Assembly: GCA_018296165.2 (NCBI GenBank)
Contig: JACKQL020000039.1
Span: 310,001 to 374,000, forward strand
DNA length: 64,000 bases
Reading direction: 5' to 3'
From: Termitomyces sp. T153
Taxonomy: Eukaryota; Basidiomycota; Agaricomycetes; Agaricales; Lyophyllaceae
Within the stretch, counting starts at the first letter, position 1, and every line of letters begins with the position of its first letter. Of this stretch, positions 10,945 through 21,804 are shown piece by piece. Position numbers and translations under genes: made by a program. Below the pieces are notes generated by a model. The model did no database searches, was not told the origin of the DNA, and was given only the letters and a program-made list of their open reading frames with translations.

Positions 10945-13900
10945 ATGGGACATCTGATAACATTAGCAACGTACGCGAGAAATTACTCGTGACACAAGAC
11001 CATCCGTACTGATTAAATCATAGATGGTATGCCCTTCACGTCGGACCAACTTTCTGAGATTTATTACCTATGGTTTAGCTCATTAAATCAATGGGCGTTG
11101 GACTTTCAAGTGAGTACCGCACCCCTCATACCCCGATCATACTTCAAGAGACTTCTTAGGGTAACTTAGAACGTATTTTGGCGAGTATCGCGATCGCAAA
11201 AGAGAGGGGTGCAACACTGCGGGTGGGACCAGAGTTAGAGATACCGTACGTCGATTTTTTGAACGGATTCGCACCACTCCTCTAATTTTTAAAGAGGATA
11301 CGGATGCTTAGACCATTTCCTAGAAGGTATCTCATCCCTAATGATATAGACGAATCATCCGTCATCTCATTTCCTAGGTGACACGGTCCTCCATTCTTGG
11401 GAAGTCTTAGCGAAGATCTTGGTTTCGGACGAGGCTATGGGAATCGTCTGTGATATCGGCATGTATGTTTTCAAGTAGTTTGTGTAGCATAATAAAAACT
11501 GACCAATGTATGCAGGCCAATCGTGCATAAAAACGTCATTTACAACTGTCGCGTTATTATACATGATCGAAGAATATTGCTTATTAGACCCAAGATGTGG
11601 CTTGCGAACGACGGGAACTACCGTGAACTCCGATATTTCACTCCTTGGATGAAACATAGACAATGGGAAGAGCATTATCTTCCGAGAATCATACAAGCTG
11701 TTACAAAGCAAGTATGACCCCTTTTCTCTTAGCGGGATGCTTGTTTGATGCTTTCATCAGACAAAAGTTCCCTTTGGTGATGCAGTTATCAGTACTTTAG
11801 ACACCTGTTTTGGTGTTGAGCTATGTGAAGAGTTGTTCACACCTGCTAGGTAGATAAAACTTAATTTTCGATTATTTTAGTCCTGATATACCAGCAGCCC
11901 TCACATTCTCATGGGACTTGACGGGGTTGAAATCTTCACTAACTCTAGCGGAAGCCACCATGAGCTTCGTAAGCTCTATACCAGAGTGGAACTTATCAAA
12001 GAAGCTACTCTGAAGGTGATAATCCAGACTCGATTACAAGCATATCCGAATCTCATTAGCTCTTTGTTCTTGTACAGTTGGGTGGCATCTACTTATATGC
12101 TAATCAGCAAGGTTGTGATGGTGACCGTCTCTACTATGACGGATGTGCTATGATTGCCGTCAACGGGCGTATCATTGCACAAGGTTCCCAGTTCTCTTTG
12201 AATGATGTAGAGGTCGTCAGCGCCACTATTGATATCGAGGACGTCCGAGCACATCGTGCTAAGAGCAGCAGAAGCATGCAAGCTGCTTCTGCAGAAAGAT
12301 ATCACAGGATTGAAGTACCCTTCGCTCTATCCCGTGGAAAGTTTGACGACATAACTGGAGAAGACTCAGCCAGCCTCAGCGGAAACAATTCTATCGATGT
12401 TCGATTTCATTCGCCTGAAGAAGAGATCGCGTATGTTTTGAATCTGAGTCCTTCTTTTAGAAAGGACTAAATAATCTTCACCAGCTTGGGCCCTGCATGC
12501 TGGCTTTGGGACTACCTTCGGAGATCCCGGACCCAGGGGTATTTTGTCCCACTTAGTGGCGGAATAGATAGCTGCGCCACGGCAGTTATAGTTTACTCCA
12601 TGTCTCGACTTGTGACCGAAGCTGCGAAACGCGGAGGTCAGTTGATATCCATTCAAATCAGCTGCTTAATTTGTGACAGTCACCGTTATGAATTTTGGCA
12701 GACCAGATGGTAATCGCGGACGCAAGGCGCATCGCAGGAGAACCTGAGGATTCGACCTACATTCCCATCGATCCTCGCGAATTTACCGGTAGAATCTTTC
12801 ATACTTGTTATATGGGGACAGAAAATTCGAGTGCAGAGACTAGGAAACGCGCAAAACAGCTCTCTTTTGCAATTGGAAGGTGTGTTAAAAGAATAACGAG
12901 GCAGCAGAGATCTTTACATCATTTAGCTACCATACCGACCTCAATATGGACAGTGTAGTGACTGCCGTCAGAAACCTTTTCGGGTTTGTGACGGGCATTC
13001 GCCCGCAATTCAGAAGCCATGGAGGCACCAATGCCGAGAATCTTGCTCTTCAAAACATTCAAGTTCGTCAATTCGTAGTTACCAGTCTATGCCTAGTTTT
13101 GACTTTCAGCACAGGCAAGGCTTCGGATGGTGCTTGCTTATATGTTTGCCCAACTCTTACCTTTTGTACGTGGGCGATCAGGGGGTTTACTTGTGCTCGG
13201 AAGTGCCAACGTCGACGAAAGGTGGCCCTTGAGTTATTTCCCTTCATTGCTGCTCTGACCATTTCTGGAGACAGCCTTCGTGGATACTTGACAAAATACG
13301 ATTGTTCCTCTGGTTCGTTGTTCACTGTGTTACATCTAGTTGATTCTGATCACTTGTGCAACATCTTGCAGCTGATATCAATCCCATCGGCGGCATCAGC
13401 AAGACGGATTTAAAGAAGTTTATTGCCTACGCCGAGCGTGCATTCGACTTGCCGATCCTAGCCAGGTGGGCTTTCACTGGCTGTATTGTTTCCATCACTA
13501 GACGTTTTCCTGTAGTTTCCTCGATGCGGTGCCAACGGCTGAATTAGAACCTATGACAGAAAACTACGTGCAATCGGACGAGGTGAGTGGGATTTTGACC
13601 ATTTATGCTTTTTTGACATTAGTATATCCAGGCTGACATGGGGATGACTTATGACGAGTTATCTGTGTTCGGGCGACTCCGCAAAGTTCAGAAATATGGT
13701 CCTTATAGCACATTTACGAAATTAGTCCATGAATGGGGTTCTTTCTTGTCACCTCTACAGGTCTTTTTCTTTTTGTCACTCGTCATGGGTCGGCTTACAC
13801 AATTTCAGATTGCAGAAAAGGTGAAACTATTCTATTTTGAACACGCAAGAAACCGGCACAAGATGACGACTTTGACACCTGCTTACCATGCGGTAGGTTT

Positions 13901-14150
13901 CTCTCGGTATCCATCATTACCAGCGTACCTCATATAATACTCATAGGAATCCTATAGCCCTGATGATAATAGTTGGTTCTATGTCTCCCTGAGTCTTTAC
14001 AGGCACTCATCTATAATAGGGTTTGATTTGCGTCCTTTCTTATACCCATCCCGTTTCCCGTGGCAATTTAAGAAGATCGACGAGGTCGCGGCAGTGTTAC
14101 CGGATAGATCCATACAAAGCGGTTCAGTCGATAAAGCCAAGACCGAATGA
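10945..14150 (+). CDS. QNS1: Glutamine-dependent NAD+ synthetase
   Basis: Catalyses the last step of NAD+ synthesis, amidating nicotinic acid adenine dinucleotide with ATP and ammonia taken from glutamine; cytosolic/nuclear. About 20 short exons can be joined in frame from ATG 10945 (MGHLITLAT, then [10 protein letters not shown]) to TGA 14150, giving a protein of the usual length of about 700 residues. The N-terminal nitrilase-type glutaminase domain shows the Glu region ([14 protein letters not shown]), the Lys ([14 protein letters not shown]) and the Cys ([11 protein letters not shown]). The C-terminal synthetase domain shows the P-loop [38 protein letters not shown] and the [13 protein letters not shown] tail. 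Several exons are only 25-40 nt (for example 11079-11109 and 11295-11326). Introns are GT-AG of about 45-110 nt. The gene is tail to tail with SEC6. Confidence 0.95.
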
Positions 14151-14281
14151 ACAATATTCGGAGAATTAGTTTACGTTGTAATGTACTCGAGAGGTATCGA
14201 AGTGCACGTATATTCATACAGATGATGGATGAAATGAAAAATACGAATAAGTACAGCCGTGATGAGTAAGAATGAATATAC

Positions 14282-16689
14282 CTAGTTCGTGCGCAAGAAT
14301 CGAGAGAATGAGTTTTGGATATTCACTTTCTTCATTATCGTAGGTTCTGGAGCTGTACACTCACTGTCAGCAACAATTTCAATGTAGCTCGAAGACTTAC
14401 GATCTGTCAACCCTTCCTCTTTGACTTTTCTCTTGACACTCTCCATCACTTCGCTGACTGCCGACCGGTCGAGATCGCCTCTCGCCTTCATCAGTCCTTC
14501 AACAAAGTTGATATTAGGTCCGTGTACCTTCGCAAATGACCAGAAAGACAGGAACACCATGTCCTTCGAAGCTTCGAGTAATGCTAGTATCATCTCGATA
14601 ACCTCGAAAGACTGTTCGACTTCTTTCACAGGTTTCAAAGTGCTAAAGAATGTGAATGAAAGACCAACATCCTCCCGAATCCGATCTGTTGCAGCAGGCA
14701 TTCTGAGTTTGGGCGAGTTTGCGAGCGCATTGAGATATAAGACGAGGAAGGCATCGAGAAGGTCGTCGATGAGAAGCTCTAGAAGTGAGGGGTTGAGGTA
14801 ACTCTGGTAGTCCGCCATGTAGTCGCGCATCGTTTCCACGATCTGTACCAAAATTCCGTCATACCAAACTTGCTGGAATAGGCCTTTGGTTGCTGGTTTC
14901 AGATCATTGATAATCATGTCGATAAGCGTTTGAGTGCATTTCTTTGCCACATCGAGGTACCCGTCAATTGCATCGTTCAAGCGCTCAGTAATTGTGACAC
15001 GGTATTTCTCTGACACGAGTGGTTCAAGACGGGCAAGGAGTGCTTCAGCGTAATCGGCGGATTTGACTTGATCGTTAGCGAGGGCAACGCAATACTCAAC
15101 AAGACCGCCCGCTACCTCATCTGGTTTTTCAATCTGTTTTTTGAATTCGACTTCAACAGTCTTGACCCATTGATCTTGTATCCCTTTCATGACACGATTG
15201 GTTTCACTAACAACGCGAGCCAATATGGCACCTTGCCCACTCTCTGTAGCCAGGTCGACCTGCTGGTTCACCATTTGGAAGAGAATAACAGCGCCCTGAG
15301 TGCCGTATAAGCCATCATTGTCAATTTCTGGCGGTTCTTCGCGTTTGGTGAACTCGGCAATCTCTGTCTTCAGCAAGTTCGCAGACCACTCATCGAGCTT
15401 TTTGATGATGAGTTGAAGGTAGTCTTCGATAAGAGACTGGTCTTTCCCATCCAGCAGTGGCGGCTCAAGAAGATCAGATGGAACCCTGAGTTCCTTCATA
15501 TTTGCTTTGTACTCCTTGAGCCATTCGAAGAGAGTAAGCAGGACACCTGCTTCGGGTCCTGAGGCTGCCAACGTCTTGATTGTTGCATTAAGAGTTTTAT
15601 GGTATTCGCGAATATATAGAGAGTATATCTCGTATTCCGTGGGGAAACAGGGCACGACGTCTTCTTCAATCCGGATAATATCCTGATATACCCATCCAAG
15701 ATTGGAAAGGAAGGTAGCAGGATTTTGTTTATCGCGTTCGTATGCTTTGTGGAATTTATCTCTGATAGAGTCGGTAATCGCTTTCGTTATTTTTGACCGG
15801 TAGTGCTTGATGACACGAGCATTGGCCTGCATTGACTTGAATTTCGACGCAGCACTCCACTTTGCTGCCTTCTTCACTAGACGTATGACTATAGCCTATC
15901 AAACATGCTCTGTCAGTTTGACCACCATTTCTTGTACAAGAATCGAAATACCTTCTCGTCCTCCTTACCCTCCACTTCTGCAATCTTGATTAACCGTACT
16001 ACAACGTCAGGGTAGCCCGCTCGCACAATGGGCAAGATGTTGCGGGCAAGCTCCAATATGTACTCATCGAAGGTCGCTATTACGTGGTTCAGACGTTCAA
16101 ACCAGCGCTGTAGAGTCGCCCGCGAACTAGGAGAGGCTTGTTTGGCTTGGTGCATAGTATGATTACGAAAAGCCTCCAGTCGATTGAGTTGATAGTGAAT
16201 GAATAGAAGGTTCTCAGCAGGTCCGAGAATGTCTGCACTATCTTGTGTGAGAAGCTTCTCAAGGACATCAAGTTTTTCAGCCATTTCGAGTAGGTTGTTG
16301 ACCATCTCCTCTGTAGACTCAAAATTGCGGTGAACCATTGAGACCTGTAGGGACTGTTAGATGTGGTCGAAATTTTCAAGAATTAAACGTACTCGACTGA
16401 TCTGGTCAAACGTCGATACTGTGTTGTCAGGGTCCATACATTGTCGTTCCATGGCTGCCATTTCATCCTTAATAGCCTGGACGTTGTCACGGGTATTGAA
16501 TAACTTTCTTAAGCCTTCTCGTGTAGCCTGAAGCTGTTCCTTGACGCCGTTCTTCAGCCTAGCGTGAATAGAGGCCTTTTCCTTTTCCAGTTTCTTTCTG
16601 TATGCAGATATCTTGACGAGATCGTCCGGTGATTGTAAGTATTCCCCTATTGCCTGTGCAGCTGATACAGGTGCAGCTGTCGTGGCCAT
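14282..16689 (-). CDS. SEC6: Exocyst complex component Sec6
   Basis: Subunit of the eight-protein exocyst that tethers secretory vesicles to the plasma membrane, needed for tip growth in fungi. Three exons were read on minus: 16689-16393, 16344-15952 and 15895-14282, with introns 16392-16345 (GTACGT...CTACAG) and 15951-15896 (GTATTT...GATAG). All exon lengths are multiples of three and total 767 residues, close to yeast Sec6 (about 805). The N-terminus is coiled coil (YRKKLEKEKASIHARLK). The AIVIRLVKKAAKWSAASKFK and SMQANARVIKHYR segments and the all-helical body are typical of the Sec6 family. It shares a 173-bp divergent upstream region with COQ6. The exact second donor site is the least certain part. 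Confidence 0.9.
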
Positions 16690-16862
16690 AAGGGCGGATA
16701 GAAGAGGATAAGCCTCCGCACCCTACTGCGGCGCACCGCCTTAGACTGACTTCTGGTTTAGAGCAGTGATCGAGACGATCGAGAGAGCATACCCAAGCAT
16801 CATGATCCTGGTAACACGTGCACGTGCAATCAGTAATTTCTTTCTTTCGTTCCTCTCGACCT
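16690..16862. promoter_or_regulatory. Shared divergent promoter of SEC6 and COQ6 with tandem CACGTG
   Basis: 173 bp separate the two start codons. CACGTGCACGTG, two adjacent E-box palindromes, lies at 16815-16826, 37 bp before the COQ6 ATG. CACGTG is the core site of bHLH regulators such as Cbf1 in fungi; which factor acts here is unknown. No clear TATA box was seen for either gene. Confidence 0.55.
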
Positions 16863-18833
16863 ATGTCGTTATTGAGAGCCTCAAGGTTCCATTTGGCCGT
16901 GAAGACAGTAAGAAGCGGTACTCTCAGTCAATCGAGGAGGCTCTACTCGACAGCAAAAAACGAGGACATTGAAGAATGTGACGTCGTAATTGTCGGTGGT
17001 GGGCCCGCTGGATTAACCCTTGCTACCGCGCTCGGTAACTTGGAAGTTTGTTGTGGCTTCAGTATCAAACTGAATAAATCTATAAGGCTCATCGACATTT
17101 GCTCGCCAGAACTTGCGCATCAGTTTAGTTGAAGGTGGCGACCTCTCAAAAGTCAAGCAATGGGCACCTCCTCCCGGGACATACTCCAATAGAGTCAGCA
17201 CTTTAACGAACACATCGCAATCGTTTCTTAGAGGTACTAACTTTTTCAAGATAAATTGCTGAGGATTGACTATGCCGTCTAGCCATTGGTGCTTGGGCTC
17301 ATGTCGACACGCGTCGGACAGCTCCAGTTGAAGAAATGCAGGTTTGCTGGATATTGAACTCTCCAATATTCACCGACTCAACCTCACCAAGGTATGGGAT
17401 GGCGTTTCTGATGCCCGACTAACTTTCTCTGCGTCCGAGATCGGTTTGGAAAACTCGCAGGAAGGGATGGCCCGCCTGACTGAAAACCTCAATCTTCAAC
17501 GTGGAGTTCTACGGCGTCTTGATGAACTTCCTGAAGTTCAGCTCATTGACAAGACAAAAGTCAAGTCTATCCTGCGAGACACAGAAGAACGGGGTGGTTG
17601 GCCTTTGGTTTATCTTGAGAACGGCCGAATTCTGAGGGCACGATTACTCGTCGGCGCCGATGGATCTAACTCCCCCGTCCGTTCGTATGCCCAGATACCC
17701 TCGTTTGGCTGGTCCTACGATACAGTTGGAATTGTTGCGACCATGGTCCACCCGCCGCGCAGTGCATTCCAAGCTCCCAACAGAACTGCGTATCAGCGTT
17801 TTCTGCCGACCGGCCCAATTGCTTTTTTACCCCTTTCCCCAACTGTCTCTTCGCTCGTTTGGTCCACTAGACCTACAATTGCCTCAGCTCTCACAGCGTC
17901 AGAGCCTGCAGTTCTGGCAAGTATGATCAATGCCGCCTTCAGATTACCAGAGATATCTTTGAGATACCTCTATGACCGTATCATCGAGGCGCAAGCAAAT
18001 GGTCAACCTCTGACACTAGCGGAAATACAACAAGAGATTAAATGGCGGGAAGACTCACATGCCATTGACCCATACTCCGCATACCGATCCGCCACAGTCG
18101 AAGTAAGGGAAGATGCAGGCATTCCTGCAGCAGATTCGGGATTTGTTCCCCCGCTCGTCACCTCCCTACAACCTGGAACGGTCGCGACCTTCCCTCTTAA
18201 ATTCAACCACATCGAGGCGTACATTGGTGAAGGACATGGTAGCCGGACTGTACTTGTCGGAGATGCCGCACACACTGTTCACCCACTTGCTGGACAGGGT
18301 CTGAACATGGGCCTTGCTGATGTTGAGTGCCTTGCCAGGTGCATAGAAGGCACTCTCAAACAAGGTGGTGACATCGGTGAGTTGAACACCCATCATTCTG
18401 ATTCCGTCTACCAAATCGTTCGGCCTGGCTGATGATGGTTGATTATATTCCAATACCAGGTTCGTATGTGGCTCTGTTACTCTATGCTCAGGAGAGGTAC
18501 CTTGAAAACCATACCATCATGAGCGCAATCGACAAACTTCATAAACTCTATACAACAACTTTTGAGCCAGTGGTCTGGGCAAGATCTGTTGGGGTCGAAG
18601 TTCTGAACGAACTTGATACCATCAAAGCGGCACTGATGATGGTGGCCGGTGCGCGAAACTACAAGGTCGACAGGACAGCTGCGGCATTCAACGTAGCTGC
18701 AACAGGAGTAGAGACTCTCGCGGCAGGTATCAAAGCTGCAAAATTGCTCGGCGGAAGTGCTGGAGGTTTGATTAACAGTGGACTACAAAGATTTTTCAAA
18801 GCAATGTCCGACAACTCCCGGAAAAATATCTAG
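16863..18833 (+). CDS. COQ6: Ubiquinone biosynthesis FAD-dependent monooxygenase Coq6
   Basis: Mitochondrial flavoprotein that hydroxylates the C5 position of the ring in coenzyme Q synthesis. Five exons: 16863-17045, 17110-17233, 17283-17341, 17392-18376 and 18460-18833, totalling 574 residues in one frame. The first 30 residues (MSLLRASRFHLAVKTVRSG, then Arg/Ser-rich up to RRLYSTAK) look like a mitochondrial targeting peptide. An FAD-binding GxGxxG motif follows (DVVIVGGGPAGLTLATAL). LVGADGSNSPVR and the second FAD motif LVGDAAHTVHPLAGQGLNMG are near residues 260 and 440. The first start in the frame at 16818 would add 15 residues; the ATG at 16863 was chosen because the targeting peptide begins there. 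The 3' end is only 37 bp from the stop of the convergent F-box gene. Confidence 0.93.
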
Positions 18834-18870
18834 TGGTATAATAGTAATACTCATGGATATTTTATAAACC

Positions 18871-19883
18871 TCAATCATGGAAATAATCTGCCTCCAGCCA
18901 ATGCAATTGTGCTTCATGGTAGTCGAGCAAATGGCAAATCCCTACAACGGCTACTCTTTGATCCCTCTCGACGACCGCAGAAAGTTCCTTGAGCATCGCT
19001 TTCTGTGCACTTCTAAGCCAAATATTCCTCTCGACGACGGAGTCAGCTATATGTCGGACGTGAATTCGAAGTAGAGAGACGGGAAACCCTTGGGTTGGGT
19101 CATATGATGTATACTCCAGGGCACGAGCAAAATCACGCGATAAAACAGGCATTGGACGATCCAGAGAAAATGACAAGGATCGCAGCGACGGAGCTTGTCG
19201 GGAGATTTGGCGAAGGGTAGTCGTGGGGTATTCATGGAAGAGTCTGAGAGACAAGTGTTGTAGAGATGGGAACATAGGAAGGGTGTCTTTGATACGGCTT
19301 CCAACGCGCATTGGGCCATGTATAGTTAAGCTTTGGAGAAATGGAAGCGGGATAGGAAGAAGGATACTCGTTCTTCTGAGGTTCGAGATCAGATGTAACG
19401 TAGCGAGTGATGGTGAGACGAATCGCAAAAGTTGCAGTAATGAAGCCGAAGTTTCCTGTTCGAACTACCTATTTAGAGCAAAGAAAAGGCAAAATGTACG
19501 CGGCATACCCGGTGTTCCCAGAAGTCAAACGTTCCTTCGTCTACAACCAGTCGATATTTCGTTGTTTTTGGCACGGCATCAAGAACAAGCGATATACATA
19601 AGTGACGAACGCGGCGGTCATTAGGAGGCAAACCAGACAAGTAATGCACAAAGCCATGTAGTTGACGTTCTCCCTTTAGAGCTAAACATTGGAGCTGAAA
19701 TCGCCGTGATGCTTCGTGAAAGTATCGGGAGACAAGAGAAAGAGACCGGCCCGTCGTTCCGTCGTCAGTGCAAGCGTACTTGAAGATCTCCTGGTATATC
19801 TCGGTCGGGAGAACAATGGCCATTACTAGGGTGCTTAATTCTCTGTTCAGTTTGCTCAGTTCGCTTTTTTCCAGTACAGACAT
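18871..19883 (-). CDS. F-box-like / leucine-rich protein, hypothetical
   Basis: Two exons on minus, 19883-19509 and 19455-18871 (intron of 53 nt, GTATGC...GAACAG), give 319 residues. The N-terminus has an F-box-like helix pair (VLPTEIYQEIFKYAC, then SLVSRYFHEASRR), common in large agaricomycete families of substrate receptors for SCF ubiquitin ligases. The rest has repeated Leu-rich segments (SLATLHLISNLRR, FPSLQHLSLRL, APSLRSLSFSL), suggesting a repeat fold that binds a target. The substrate cannot be guessed. It lies tail to tail with COQ6, with 37 bp between stops, so the transcripts probably overlap. An alternative start is the Met at MAIVLPTE. Confidence 0.75.
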
Positions 19884-20691
19884 TCGGAAATCTCCACGAA
19901 CTGTAAACTTGTATTTGAAAGTACTAGGCCACAGGAATTCATGACATCACTTCGCCGATTTTCCGCTGAGGTTTGAAGAAGGGAGAGTTCTCGAACACTG
20001 GCGCGAGTACACTGGCATCATCCGACAATTATTTAAATAATTTTCTCAAAAAAAGTGAGCTGTACAAGCTGGACAGAGAAAATTGAGCGCCCCTATTATG
20101 TAGTGAGTTGAAAGTGGAGAAGGTTGACGGGTGTGCCTGGGTGCACATGTGTAGCTTTGCATTTTCATTTCGACCTGCCCGCCACCTTGTCAAGGCAACG
20201 GCACATGTATTGATTCTTCAATGGTCGCGGCTACCGAATCGGGCCGCTCGTCACTGTTTGCTGAGATATGTACTTACATTCTTTCATGACCTGCTGATAT
20301 GTTTCCATGGGAAAGACCGAGAAAAAACGGCTGTATAATGTATTCAATGCAGGTATGTTGCCGCTGAGGGAAATCAATAGGCTTTAAGACAATGGAGGGT
20401 GCCTTTTTCCAAGATAGAAAAAAAAGCATCACAGGCCCTGTGCCCCCCCCCCCTCATCACGTTCCAGTGCTGATGTATTCTGACATATATTATACATGTG
20501 CCTCTATACATTTTAAATGTTCGACTCGAGCTGGATTCTTGGCTAGCCTGAGTGCTTATATATGCACACTCGATACATTGTGACTGGAGTCACACGTGGT
20601 GTGACTGTTCGTGCTCACGTTCAAAAGCTGACCTGGACAACTCACCTTTCGCAGTAGCCCTGCCACTGACATCGATTTACAGCGGCAACCT
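19884..20691. other. Divergent intergenic region, no gene seen
   Basis: Lies between the starts of the F-box gene (-) and the coiled-coil gene (+). It contains a C10 homopolymer near 20443 and A+T-rich stretches; the small open frames at 20108-20338 and 20392-20583 have no recognisable motif and are left out. Confidence 0.5.
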
Positions 20692-21804
20692 ATGACAGCA
20701 CAGTTGACCGCTATGGAATCCTCACAGAACGAATCTCGACGAGAGAAGTACCTCAGGGATCTTATACTTGACGTCGCACGCGTCTATCCGAATATCATCA
20801 ATGAGGTATGCAATTCTGTTTGGTATCACAAACTATTTTTATAGGAGTACGTGCTGTCCTGTAGGATATCTGTCGGGAGATCACCTTATCCGAGGTCCTA
20901 GACTCAGAATCTAACACTTCCAAGCTGAATGGCCTTTCCAAGGATGACATCCTGCGTTTTGGACTGTCTTCACCAAGATCTGAAGTGAGTTGCAGTGCCC
21001 TTGTCACATCACGATCCGAGTGGACAATTGGCAGCTAGGACCCAAGGCTCAGCAACGTCTCATCGAAGAATTAGATAAAACATTACTCTCCATAACTGAG
21101 TTTTTTCATGCAGATGTCGGTAGGCTATTCTCTTATAAGCTCCAGCCTCATGACGTGCATCTTTCCCAGATTGGCAGAATCTCAGTGAAGAGGAACGAAA
21201 TCGCTTGATATGGTCACTACCCGAAAGCATTGCTTCCTTAAAATCTTCCATAGAATCAGCGCGATCTGAGGTCACCTCAGCATACGCCCGGCTTGAAAAC
21301 CTCATGAACATCATCAGCGAGGTTAGTTACACACCCGACATAATCTCCCACCATCTGAAAAGTCTATATCGAACCCAGTCACACGCTCGCCTCCAAGCCG
21401 ACTTGATCTCGCTCGTCTCCAAGCACCCGCCCAAAATCAACAGCAGACGCGCTGCCTCGGACGAGCTCCTCGCCGCACGTATCGAGGCCTCTTTGATTAA
21501 ACTCTCCCTCATCCGTGCGAGAGCAACGCAGACGCTATACGACCATCGGTCAACAAAGAACCCCGATGTGAATGTGGCACAGGCTCTGTCGTGCGTGTAT
21601 GCAAGACTTAGGGCAGAGGAGAAGAAGATGCGAGAGGAGGAGGTGGCGCTTGATCGCCAGCTGGGTGAGTATGAGACGATGCTTGAGTTGGTGGATGGCG
21701 ATGGTGGGGGGTTCAAGCAAGTTGTCGAGGACTGGACGAGAGTCCAGAGAGAAAAGGAAGAGTGTATACGGGACTTGCGTCGGTTGGGATGGACGGGAGA
21801 TTGA
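20692..21804 (+). CDS. Coiled-coil protein, unrecognised
   Basis: Four exons, 20692-20805, 20865-20984, 21035-21119 and 21170-21804, all with GT-AG borders and summing to 317 codons in frame. The start at 20692 gives MTAQLTAMESSQNESRREKY; the second ATG at 20713 is an alternative. The protein is mainly helical. DWQNLSEEERNRLIWSLPES and the following RSEVTSAYARLENLMNII look like coiled coil, and the last 80 residues are Glu/Lys/Arg-rich (AEEKKMREEEVALDRQLGEY). There is no signal peptide or membrane segment. The size and helical layout would suit a structural subunit of a cytoskeletal or kinetochore/augmin-type assembly, but no diagnostic motif was found, so no function is assigned. Confidence 0.75.

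Noticed and set aside
14421..14801. Plus-strand frame opposite SEC6
   Set aside because: Lies wholly within the third SEC6 exon, with no motif.
20692..21804. Naming the coiled-coil gene as an augmin (HAUS) or kinetochore subunit
   Set aside because: Only size and helical composition fit; no diagnostic motif could be pointed to.
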